Assembly (NCBI GenBank): GCA_937924685.1 | Contig: CALEVN010000023.1 | Location: 1-33,517 of the forward strand | Reading direction: 5' to 3' | DNA: 33,517 nucleotides | Source: an uncultured Candidatus Altimarinota bacterium | Lineage (GTDB): Bacteria; Patescibacteriota; Gracilibacteria; BD1-5; JAGOOR01 | Shown: in pieces, positions 1 to 8,961 of the stretch | Position numbering within the stretch: position 1 is the stretch's first letter | Layout: every line of letters begins with the position of its first letter | The notes under the pieces: generated by a model | What the model was told of the DNA's origin: nothing | Seen by the model: only the letters and a program-made list of their open reading frames with translations | Databases searched by the model: none | Made by a program: the position numbers and the translations under genes

Positions 1-1383
1 TTGATGAATGGTAAAATCTATAATTCGTTTAGAAGAAAAACCAAAAATAGAATGTAATGATTTTAATAGTTTACCTTGCATATCAAATTGAAACAAACCA
101 TTGGCTGACTCACCAATAATGGTGTTTTGGTAAATGGCTATTTTTTTGAGTACTTCTTCATTGTCAGCATTTTTGAGAGCTCGATCAATAAAGTCACCGA
201 TTTGCTCAGCATCTGCTTCACGGATACCACGAGTAGTCATCGCAGGGAGACCGAGACGGAGACCTGATGGTCTGAATGGTGGATTTGGATCGTCAGGAAT
301 AGTTGATTTCGAAGTTGAGATACCTATAGCATCGAGCGTAAGCTCTGATTTTTTACCATCCATCTCTGTGCCTGAGAAATCGATGACGATGATATTGTTA
401 TCTGTACCACCCGTCACGAGCTTGTAGCCACGAGAGACGAGAGTTTCTGCGAGAGCATGATTATTTTTGAGGACACGAGCACCATATTCACGGAATTCAT
501 CGGTATCAGCTTCGTGGAGAGCGACGGCGATAGCGGCGACCTGATTCATATGGGGTCCGCCCTGGACACCAGGGAACACAGAACGGTCGATGAGTGTTGG
601 GATATTTTCTATTGTTTTTTCTGGAGCCTTGAGAGGATTACTGACAATTCCTTTGCTGAGGATGAGGGCGCCACGAGGCCCACGGAGTGTCTTGTGGGTT
701 GTAGTCATCATGACATGGAATCCATAATCGAGAGGATTTTTCATCACTCCTGCAGCGATGAGTCCACCAAAGTGTGAGACGTCAGCCATCATGATAGCAC
801 CGACTTCTTTTCCTATGGCGACAAATTTTTCATAATCGAGTTCTCGTGGATGCGCAGAGTAACCAGCGATGATAAGCTTCGGTTTGTGTTCGAGCGCCAT
901 CGCACGGAGATTGTTATAGTCCATGAAATTATTATTCGTTGGACTTGTTTTATATCGTACGAAATTGTAGACCTTGCTCATGAGAGTCACGGGAGAGCCA
1001 TGCGTGAGATGTCCACCATGAGAGAGATCCATACCGAGCACAGTGTCTCCTGGTTCGAGGAGAGCGTTGTAGATACAGACATTTGCAGCAGCACCAGAGA
1101 GTGCTTGGACGTTTGCATGATCGGCATGGAATATTCTCTTCGCTCGCTCGATAGCGATAGTTTCCATCTCATCGGTGAATTCCTGTCCGCCGTAGTAGCG
1201 CTTTCCTGGGAATCCTTCTGCGTATTTATTCACAAATACACTTCCAAGTGCCTCTTGGACAGCAGGAGAAGTATAGTTCTCAGAAGCGATGAGCTCCATT
1301 CCGTCGTTTTCACGAGCGAATTCTCACTCGATAGTAGCAAATATTGCTGGGTCAGTGATTTTGAGGGAGAGATTTTTGAACAT
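1..1383 (-). CDS. glyA: Serine hydroxymethyltransferase (3' end off contig)
   Basis: This PLP enzyme interconverts serine plus tetrahydrofolate with glycine plus methylene-tetrahydrofolate in the cytoplasm. Visible family blocks are ELIASENY near residue 26, KRYYGGQEF, the substrate/PLP segment DLSHGGHLTHG, DVSHFGG, and the PLP-lysine block TTTHKTLRGPRG with Lys near residue 231. One in-frame TGA near residue 20 (positions 1324-1326) is read as Gly. The start ATG at 1381-1383 lies 10 bp after the Nudix stop, so the two are probably co-transcribed. The family normally ends near residue 415-430. Here recognisable homology stops near residue 418 (about position 130), and the frame stays open to base 1 with about 43 more residues that do not look like the usual C-terminus. 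That tail may be a chimeric join (see findings). Confidence 0.93.
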
Positions 1384-1393
1384 AGGATGAATG

Positions 1394-1816
1394 TTAGAAA
1401 ATATTTTCAAACGGAATGCTGTGGAGTATAGTCACTTTTTCATACAAGTCACGAGCTGTTTCCCAGGAATAATCAACATGCTCATGAGAGAGCTGAATTG
1501 ATGCTTCTTGTCTGAGCTTACATATATAGACGAGGAGTAACAAACGTGGAAGGGCAGGGTGTGATTTGATATATTTATCGGTCCAGAGGATTTTTCACTC
1601 TGAGGTTATCTCGATATTGTCTCAGGTTATGCCAGCTTCTTCCGAGAGTTCATTTTTAAGTGTCTCAATGATATTTTCTCCTTCAGCGATACGTCCACCA
1701 GGGAGGTCATAATATCATTCTGATGATTTCAAGCAGAGATACAGACCATCTCGATTTCTCATGATGCATTTGATACCTATTTCGAAGAGTTGCTCAGGAG
1801 ATTCTCTATTATTCAT
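1394..1816 (-). CDS. Nudix hydrolase
   Basis: A 140-residue protein with a Nudix fold signature around residues 43-66. The box has the normal G-x5-E-x7 spacing and ends in NELSEEAGI. The family hydrolyses nucleoside diphosphates linked to another moiety, using metal bound by the EE residues. The Arg that normally precedes the first Glu (RE) is Asn here, a real deviation. Three in-frame TGA codons are read as Gly. It sits between the nucleotidyltransferase (8 bp upstream) and glyA (10 bp downstream) on the same strand, so it is probably part of one transcript. The substrate cannot be inferred. Confidence 0.85.
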
Positions 1817-1824
1817 AGAGGTTA

Positions 1825-2706
1825 TTATACATACTCTCCTCGGTCTATCAATGCCTGGATTTTGTTTTTTGCTTCGAGACGATCTTCAGGGTAGGTCATA
1901 CCAAACCATGAGCTCGTGGTAGATATAGCGGTAATAGTCCCCGCATTTTCTTTAATTATCTGCATAACGACAGAAGGAAGGAAAAATTCTCGCTTTGGAT
2001 CGGTAATAAATTCCTGAAAAAACTCTTCACACTCACGATTGAGGATTTCAAAAAAGCTCGTGTGAAAACCAAAGAGATTCATATTCGCTGGAGCATCTTC
2101 TGGGACAATAATCTCATGGCCATCTTCGGCTGTATGGACGAGTTTCCCATCTTTGCGTGCGACTTTGGTATGCTCGACGATTTTCGTGAGTTTCCCATCT
2201 TCTACGGCGCAGATACCGCGTGAAACGGTCCCATATTCTGAGAGAGTGCTCGTGATAGGGTAGGTGATAATGCAGTGAGAGGTTGGTTCGTTGTGAGAGA
2301 GGAGAAAATTATATGCCTGAGAGAGAGCATCTCGACCATAGAAATCATCGGCATTCATCACGATAAATGATCACTTGATAACATCTCGAGCACACCAGAC
2401 AGCATGAGCTGTTCCCCAAGGTTTCGCTCGTTCTGGATTTGGTGAAAAACCTGCTGGCAGAGAAGTGAGGGTTTGTGTAACGAGGGTGATTTTGAGGGCT
2501 GGATACTTCGCGACAATCATGGATTCGAAATCCGCACGAATAGTCTCACTGACTATGACGACCACTTCTTCAATTCCGAGAGTGAGAGCGTCTTTGAGAG
2601 CGAATTCGAGGAGGATTTCTCCGTTGGGTCCGACGGGATCGATTTGTTTCAATCCTCCATAGCGGCTACCGAGTCATGCCGCCATGATTAATAATACAGG
2701 TTTCAT
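1825..2706 (-). CDS. NTP-transferase family nucleotidyltransferase
   Basis: A 293-residue protein of the NTP_transferase (glucose-1-phosphate thymidylyl/uridylyltransferase-like) superfamily, which activates sugar phosphates with NTPs. The N-terminal glycine-rich loop reads MAAGLGSRYGG followed by LKQIDPVGPNGE, the form typical of the COG1208-like branch. NADDFYG near residue 117 supplies the metal-binding Asp. Two in-frame TGA codons are read as Gly, and one is the first glycine of the nucleotide-binding loop (positions 2674-2676, residue 11). With the standard code this gene would appear as two fragments at 2371-2652 and 1825-2361. The start ATG at 2704-2706 directly precedes the loop, as expected. 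The sugar substrate is unknown; a role in surface polysaccharide synthesis is an inference. Confidence 0.88.
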
Positions 2707-2710
2707 AAAA

Positions 2711-2761
2711 AAGTTACTAGGTTAATAAGTTTACTATGTTTTCTAGGTTTTCTAGGTTGAG
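2711..2761 (+). repeat. 9-nt tandem repeat array, left flank of four-helix-bundle gene
   Basis: Degenerate 9-nt units read on the plus strand: TAGGTTAA (8 nt) at 2718, TAAGTTTAC at 2726, TATGTTTTC at 2735, TAGGTTTTC at 2744 and TAGGTTGAG at 2753. The array overlaps the stop codon of the adjacent minus-strand gene. A matching array in inverted orientation lies at 3127-3170. Confidence 0.75.
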
Positions 2762-3123
2762 GATTTTTTATATGTATGTAGATACTTGAGGAATCATAGT
2801 GTGATATTTTGAATTGTTTGATTATGTTCTAAGAGATTATTGTACGTTTCTTGCGAGATGTAGTCTAGGTCATAAGCTAAGTATATCATGGAACGAACTT
2901 CATTCAGGGAAGCGATGGCTATATTGAAAAATTGTATTGTATCTTTTGTTGTGAAACGTGAAAAGCCTTCAGCTATATTGTTCATGACAGATACAGAAGC
3001 TCTCTGTATTTGGTCTCGAAATCAATAATCACGACAGTTTTCTAATGCTTTATAAATAGATTTGGTTCACTTTCTCGCTTCTTGCCAGCACTGCAGATCT
3101 TCAAATTTCTCAATTTTTGACAT
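2752..3123 (-). CDS. Four-helix bundle protein (S23/IVS type)
   Basis: A 123-residue all-helical protein of the four-helix-bundle family related to proteins encoded by 23S rRNA intervening sequences and to Avd accessory proteins. Family features are FEDLQCWQEAR at the N-terminus, GFRDQIQRASVSVMNNIAEG in the middle (normally G(L/F)RDQIRRA..SIPANIAEG), and a C-terminal helical pair. The two first TGA codons encode Gly, one at the conserved Gly before FRDQ; a third lies near the C-terminus. The biochemical role of stand-alone members is not established. The gene is enclosed by inverted arrays of a 9-nt repeat (2711-2761 and 3127-3170) that fill the whole space between the nucleotidyltransferase and YbaB, which suggests insertion as a small cassette. 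Confidence 0.88.
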
Positions 3124-3126
3124 ACA

Positions 3127-3170
3127 AATAACTTAGTAAACCTAAAAAACTTAGCAACTTGTTAAACTTG
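3127..3170 (-). repeat. 9-nt tandem repeat array, right flank (inverted copy)
   Basis: On the minus strand the units are CAAGTTTAA, CAAGTTGC (8 nt), TAAGTTTTT, TAGGTTTAC and TAAGTTATT. This is the same degenerate TARGTTTNC unit as at 2711-2761 but on the opposite strand, so the two arrays form imperfect inverted flanks around the four-helix-bundle gene. Confidence 0.75.
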
Positions 3171-3175
3171 CGGCA

Positions 3176-3490
3176 TTACATGCCGCCGCCCATCATCCCA
3201 CCGAGGTCGATACCCATGTCTTTTGCGACAGCCTGCATCTTTGTTGAGGCGAATTCTTGAGCCTTTTTCATACCTTTATTGGTTGCCGTCATGATAGCGT
3301 GTTCGAGTTTCTTTTCATCGCCGATAATTGATTTGTCTTCAAATACTACTGAGACGACTTTCATTTCACCATCGATAGTGATCACGAGGCCATCAACTTC
3401 CGCTTCGATATGTGTATTCGCGAGTTCTTTTTTGACCGCTGACATCTGCTGTTGGAGTTGCATCATTTGTTTCGCTTTGCTGTAGTCCAT
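3176..3490 (-). CDS. ybaB: YbaB/EbfC family nucleoid-associated protein
   Basis: A 104-residue protein of the YbaB/EbfC family, small dimeric DNA-binding proteins that associate with the nucleoid. It shows the family layout: an N-terminal helix rich in M, Q and K (KQMMQLQQQMSAVKKEL), a central beta segment (VDGLVITIDGEMKVVSVVFE), and a C-terminal helix ending in a Gly/Met tail (GIDLGGMMGGGM). The length matches the family at about 100-110 residues. In many bacteria this gene neighbours recR or dnaX; neither is present here. No TGA codon is used. Confidence 0.93.
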   Translation of the reverse strand: MDYSKAKQMMQLQQQMSAVKKELANTHIEAEVDGLVITIDGEMKVVSVVFEDKSIIGDEKKLEHAIMTATNKGMKKAQEFASTKMQAVAKDMGIDLGGMMGGGM

Positions 3491-3615
3491 ATTAGTGAGT
3501 TAAGTAATAACTGGTGAATTGTATGATTTTTCTCTATTTTGCAAAAAAGAGGAATATTTGACTTTTATATTTAATATACTAAATTAATTCAAATAAAATA
3601 TTAACTGTATTTTTT

Positions 3616-4032
3616 ATGGCAGAAATGGATGTACCAGAAATAGTCCCACCAATGATAATTACGCCGGCTCATAAGCACCAACCTATGAATAAAGATCGGT
3701 TATCAATTGTTACCGGTCTTGAAGATGTCAAATGGACTGGAAAAAAATTTTGTCGCATATTACACAAAATTCTTGTTACTTGAGAGAGAGGATTAAAAAT
3801 CCCAAAACTCTTACGTGTTGATACTGTAGCAGGTAATTGGTATCTACTGGAGAGGACAATCTTTGGCCAATGGCTCTTGAAATCAGGTACAGGATGATTA
3901 CCACACTGAATTACTTTTACGCAGATAAGAGATGGTCAACTCTATACTGCGGATGGGCAGAAATACACTCAGAAAATAGTAGATATTTTTGAGACTGACG
4001 AGAGAGGAAAGCCTGTCGCGTCTTTAAAGTAG
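3616..4032 (+). CDS. Hypothetical protein, 138 aa
   Basis: An ORF visible only with UGA = Gly (three internal TGA codons), ending in TAG. No family recognised. The protein is soluble-looking and moderately basic. Residues about 40-100 have alternating hydrophobic strands (KIPKLLRVDTVAGNWYLLER) and a Gly-rich turn (SGTGGLPHG), which would suit a small beta-rich domain. There is no signal peptide or membrane segment. It starts 125 bp from the divergent ybaB and ends 58 bp before the RmuC-like gene. Codon use and UGA density resemble the neighbours, which supports it being coding. Confidence 0.65.
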
Positions 4033-4090
4033 AATTTTCATACATTTCACTATACTAGAGTCCTATAAACGGTCTCTATTATTTTGAATT

Positions 4091-5278
4091 ATGTCCCTCG
4101 CTCTTCCTCTCCTCTTCTGACTCCTCGCCTGTGTCGCTATCGGTTTTGCCATGTATTACAAGTGACAGAATGCACATTCATGAGAAAATCCTGATGAACT
4201 CAGACGTCTCAGTGAAGAGAACGCTCAGCTCAAGGCCGAGCTCTGACAGAAAAATAGAGAAATCGGTCAATTGACGCAGGATCTCCAGGCAGAAAAATCT
4301 GAGAAAGACAGATTATCAGGCGAAGGGAAGCGAATCTTTGTCGAAATCACGAATCTCAAAAAAGATTATTCGACCCTTGCCGAGGATAGAGACAGTCTCA
4401 AGGAACAACTCGTTCATTTTCAGGCGGAAGAAAAGAGGAAAACAACTGAATTTGATAAAAAAATTGCCCAACTCGAGGAAGCGAGAACGTCTCTCGAAGA
4501 TGAGAAAAACAGAATCCGAAAAGAAGATGAAAAAGATAAAGAGCAGGAAAAGGCGAACCGAGACCGTATGTGGGCAGAGCATGAAGTACGAGTGCAGAGC
4601 TATCTCACAGAGCTCTGTCGATTGCCGCAATACAATTTCTCGAGCTACGATAACAAAAATCTGCCAGAAGGATTTAGCGGAAAGCTGAAGCCCGACTTTA
4701 TGATTGAGCTCCTTGGTCAATATGTCATCTTTGATGCCAAGGTATCAAAGGCTGACAGTCTCCAGACCTATATCACGACCAATGTGAAAACCACAGCAGA
4801 GAAGATAGGCAATGATGTGAAGATTTATCCGATGATATTTTTCGTTGTCCCAGGAGAATCCATCTCTACACTCTCAAAGACACACTTCCGCGAACAGGGT
4901 TTTGATTTCTATATTATCTCACCTGATGCGATTCCGGTCATCCTCTCAGCATTTAAAAAGATCACCACCTACGAACTGGCTGAAAAGCTCGATCCACGTG
5001 ACAGAGAAGATATCGTGAGCTTGATTGCAGAATTTGATTTTCACATCAACCAGCGGAATGCCATAGATATCATCGCATCGAAAATGGGGACATCTGTGCT
5101 CTCAAAGATGGAAAACCTCAAAAAAGAATTCCGTGATGAAGTCGTCCTCAAAAAATCAAAGATGAAGCCACAACAACCATGATTATCAGAGATGAAAGCT
5201 CTGATGATCGACCAAGGTGTTCAAGACGCTGCTATTGCTGATTTGGTTCAGCCGAAAGCGAAAATCACACTCGACTAA
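4091..5278 (+). CDS. RmuC-like DNA recombination protein
   Basis: A 395-residue protein with an N-terminal membrane segment (residues about 1-21), a long charged coiled coil (about 33-165), and a C-terminal domain resembling the RmuC nuclease-like core. RmuC proteins are anchored, coiled-coil proteins that limit inversion and recombination at short inverted repeats. Supporting motifs are KPDFMIELLGQYVIFDAKVS (compare RmuC PDVIV...IDAKVS) and a following helix-strand pattern, matching a PD-(D/E)xK arrangement. Five in-frame TGA codons occur in the N-terminal quarter and one near the C-terminus. Calling it with the standard code would lose the membrane anchor by starting at 4271. The family assignment is by motif resemblance only. 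Confidence 0.65.
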
Positions 5279-5333
5279 AACAAATCGAGGGGAATTTACT
5301 GGGAGGGGGGTAGTATTTATTAACTAGTTCTAC

Positions 5334-6326
5334 ATGGAAAAAGCTATTGATTCCTTAATCGCAGAACTTCGAACAGGTTGAGTTTGAGCAATAGAAAACC
5401 TAATTCAAAGGCAAGAACAAGAGCAATTTTTTGTTGATTTTAAAACCTCTTCTGCTATTGATTATGCTTCACTATCTAACCTTAGCGACAATGACAGAAA
5501 AAATCTCTATAAAGCAATTTCTTGATTTGGTAATTCCGAATGAGGAGTTCTTATATGGTGAGTAGAATGACGGGATTTTGCTACTGGTAAGAAACCAATT
5601 AAATGACTCGCAAAGTTTGTAACGTTTTTAAATTCTTCAGTTTCCCGTGTTACAATCCCTGTTCATACAACTATAGAAAATTTTGCCATTATTGATGGCA
5701 ACGATGAGTGATATGCTGTTACAATAATCCCTAAAAGTAATCACGCTCCACACAGAACTGTTGAGTCATGAAAGGAAGGGAATTATTATATGAGAGCAGG
5801 TGATTCATTTGCTCCAGTACCGCATTCAGTTTTGGCGTGAATGTTTTGAAAAAGACCTGCACCAGAAGTTCAATATATGTATACTTGAGCTAAGCATAAA
5901 GTTGAAGGCACTAGTGTTAAAATAGAATTTTGAGTACAGCTTTTTAATATAGGCCAAGGTATAGCGAGAGATCTCTTTCTTAATGTTACAACTTTATCTC
6001 ACCCAAGTAACGTTAGAATCAGTGTTTCTATGCCAGATAATCGTTTTACGTGAACTACTTTATTTGATGTAGGATTTTTGTTAAATGGGGTTGATTGATT
6101 CAGATTATCACCGCAACAAAGATGCCAGCCAATTATTCTTTCAGTTTTCCTGGATGAATGAACTTATGATAAAAATTTGGAATTTGATTTTTTGATTTGA
6201 AGCGAAGGAAGCATGCCAGTGAATTGGAAAATTACGAACACTCCGGAGGAACTTCGGGAAGTATATAGAAAATGACTTATTGAGACTGAACACGGTACAA
6301 CAGCTCTTTTCTTAAAATCAGAATAA
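5334..6326 (+). CDS. AlbA_2/Schlafen-type putative nucleic-acid-binding protein
   Basis: A 330-residue protein. Residues about 30-150 match the AlbA_2 (Schlafen AlbA-like) pattern: FFVDFKTSS, then LSDNDRKNLYKAISGFGNSE, then GGVLIWGVE, and later KEGNYYMRAGDSFAPVPH. Such domains occur in transcription regulators and in several phage-defence proteins. The C-terminal half (about 180-330) is a beta-rich region with no assignment. Eighteen in-frame TGA codons are present, more than half of all its glycines, the densest UGA use in the window, so standard-code calling misses it entirely. It is followed 97 bp later by a Cys-rich gene and then a helicase on the same strand. A defence role is possible but is inference from the domain alone. 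Confidence 0.72.
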
Positions 6327-6423
6327 GACTTCATTTTGCCATATCCCCCTTTCGAATACACTGGCGGCAATGAACCAAGACTAATTTTGACAAAAATATA
6401 TTTGTATTAAAATAAATATATTG

Positions 6424-7218
6424 ATGAAACTTGCAGAGTTAGATAGTCCGTTAATAGAATTACCGTGAGTAAACGAAACTTACAGCGGTTTTATAGTATC
6501 TCAGCCACCTTATTCAGATACACCTGCTTTAGAGGACTGGCACTATGGTGATGGTGCTAACTTTAACCTTTGTGAGCAAAGATTGGTGTGATTTCTCACC
6601 AGAACAGGGATTGAGACCTACGGACATGTTTTACCAAAAAGGACGCAAAAATCTGCTGAATGAGAAGTGTGTGGTTTGTGCCATGAAGTAGATAGACAGG
6701 GATGCGTTGTACCGTCTGATTGTCCTCGATCATATGGTAATCCTCTGTGTGGTCACGCTGATAATGCTCTTGTATATCCTGGATTGGAGAGTTTGTTGCA
6801 TATTTTACTGATAGGATGACTTTTGGAGGAAGATGATTTTATTCAGCATTCTGCTTGGCTTAGAATCATTGCTCACAAACTTTACCTGATGGACGTAATA
6901 GCAAAATGGAATAGTTGCATTACTGTTCCTAACTGTGAAGATGATAAATATTTCCATCTGTTTGGGGTGAAGGCAGATGAGACCAGTTATGCACCAGATA
7001 TTCCTGCTAAGTTAGCGAGAAACAGACAATGGCAATCCCAGATACGTCAGCAAGTGAATCCATATATTGATTATCTTGTATCTAAAATTCGTCAAAAAAT
7101 GCTATTAGATTGGCAGGTGCAATCATGACCTCATGTGACGGAGAGGGTAAGTCTTGAAATTCACAAGATTATTGAAAATCGTTTTCCTGATTTTTGGTCA
7201 AAAAGTTTTCCGATGTAG
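6424..7218 (+). CDS. Hypothetical Cys-rich protein, 264 aa
   Basis: No family recognised. Residues about 75-115 carry CGLCH, then C, C and LCGH (Cys/His pairs compatible with a zinc-binding site). The rest is helical, with a C-terminal region rich in Arg, Gln and Lys (residues about 195-264). Five in-frame TGA codons are read as Gly; under the standard code only the central part (6823-7128) remains visible. It ends 37 bp before the Pif1-like helicase, and the helicase's standard-code frame would falsely start inside it. Co-directional placement with the AlbA-type and helicase genes is suggestive of a shared transcript but proves no link. Confidence 0.7.
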
Positions 7219-7255
7219 GTGTGACAAGAGGGGATTTCTCAATAGACTGCCCGCG

Positions 7256-8953
7256 ATGAACCAAGACCAAGCATTTCAGATCCTCACGATGGGGAAGAAT
7301 GTCCTCCTGACGGGTGCGGCGGGGAGTGGGAAGACCTTTCTCATTAACCGTTTTATCACATACTGTCACGAGCATAGCATCTCGGTGGCGGTGACGGCTT
7401 CGACGGGTATTGCGGCGACGCATATTGGTGGGATGACGATTCACTCGTGGAGTGGGATGGGGATTCGTGATACGCTCTCGGATGATGAGATAGATGACCT
7501 CGTGTCTCGTGAGTACCTCGTGAAGCGATTTGTGAAAACATCGGTCTTGATAATCGATGAAATCTCGATGCTTGGTGGTCAATTCCTTGCGACCCTCGAT
7601 AGACTCCTTCGCTCGGCGATGGTTTCTCTCGAACCATTTGGAGGGATACAGATTGTGCTCGTGGGGGATTTTTTTCAGCTTCCGCCTGTGTCTCGGGGGA
7701 TGGTCGAGTATGCATTTGAGCATAGTGTCTGGCGAGGTCTTTGTCTGACGCCGTGTGTCCTCACGACCCAATTCCGACAGGATGCAGAGGGCGATCCACT
7801 CCTCACAATATTAAACGATATCCGTCGTGGCGATGTCTCAGAATTTTCGAAAAACCTGCTTCGTTCGAGGGATATTCCCGTGATGACCGAAGATCACACA
7901 GAACTCTTTACGAAAAATATTGCGGTTGATGCGTACAATATCGACCGACTCGCAGCGCTGAGTGCTGAACCGCACACGTATCAGATGGAGGGGAAGGGTG
8001 CAGAGAAATTTGTCGAGGCACTCAAGAAGTGATGTCTCGCTCCAGAGACGCTCGTCGTGAAGCGTGGGGCTCGTGTGATGTTTGTGAAAAACAATCCGGA
8101 TGAAGGATATATGAATGGTTCGATTGGGCACGTCGTCGGATTTGATGAAGGGATGCCGATCGTCGAACTCTTGGATGGCACGGCAATAGTATGCAAGACT
8201 TCATCATGGTCGATAGAAGAAAATGGGAAAACAAAAGGAGCGATAGAGCAAATACCACTTCGTCTCGCATGGGCTATCACGGTGCATAAATCGCAGGGGA
8301 TGACGCTCGATACAGCGGTGATGAATCTCCTCGACGCCTTTGTCCCAGGACAGGGCTATGTCGCTCTCTCACGAGTGCGTTCGCTCGATGGTCTCATACT
8401 TCGTGGATTCAATTCCATGTCCCTCGAAGTCGATCCTCGCGTCCGAGAATATGATGCGACTTTATCACGCTCTTCTCTCACGGTCGTCGAAGACCTGGAG
8501 ATGATGAGTCCAAAGCAAATACTCGAAGCCCAAGAAGCGACAATCCTTCGATTTGGCGGAACCCTCGAAGCAAAGAAAGTCGCAAAGCAGGCAACACTCG
8601 ATACCTCATGAAAAAAGATCCCACCACACCATGAGACACTGCCGTATCTCCTCGAGTGACTTCCATTTCAGGAAATCGCAGAGATCCGAGAGCTCAAGGT
8701 CTCAACTATTTTTACCCATCTGGAGAAACTCCTCGCCGAAGAAAAAACGATCGACCTCACACCGTACACGCCAGAAGACGCTGAGCGACTCCGCTATATC
8801 CACGAAGCATTTATCGAAGTAGGCACGCTTGAACTCACACTAGTTCGTCAGTACCTCTTTGAAACCTACGAAGAAGAGTACACGTTTGATGAGCTTCGTC
8901 TCGCGAGACTCTTTTTATCGGAGGAAGATAGGATGACGATAGAGGGGATGTAA
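7256..8953 (+). CDS. Pif1/RecD-like ATP-dependent DNA helicase
   Basis: A 565-residue SF1 helicase. Walker A GAAGSGKT lies at residues 20-27, TASTGIAATHIGG follows, Walker B LIIDEISML is near residue 100, GDFFQLPPV is the helicase motif III, and VHKSQGMTLD near residue 344 plus YVALSRVRSLDGL form the C-terminal UvrD-like motifs. Residues about 460-490 look like the helicase C-terminal helix-turn-helix (HTH_40-like: LPYLLEGLPFQEIAEIRELK). Such enzymes unwind 5'-to-3' and resolve G-quadruplexes or replication blocks. Three TGA codons are read as Gly. The ATG at 7256 is chosen because it places the P-loop at the expected distance and avoids overlap with the upstream gene; a start at 7154 would overlap it. 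Confidence 0.92.
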
Positions 8954-8961
8954 AAAATTTT

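Noticed and set aside
850..1431. Plus-strand ORF of 193 residues
   Set aside because: It is antisense to the clear glyA gene and has no family features; other ORFs at 134-427 and 457-777 are the same shadow.
2711..3170. CRISPR array from repeated 9-nt units
   Set aside because: Units are far too short, degenerate and without spacers; they flank a gene instead.
3558..3580. Promoter TTGACT...TATACT upstream of the gene at 3616
   Set aside because: The two boxes are only 11 nt apart, too close for a sigma-70 type promoter, so no promoter was called.
4316..4720. Minus-strand 134-residue ORF and plus-strand 4338-4688
   Set aside because: Both lie in other frames of the RmuC-like coiled coil.
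7169..7771. Minus-strand 200-residue ORF
   Set aside because: Antisense to the Pif1-like helicase; the Arg/His-rich text reflects the opposite strand of conserved helicase codons.
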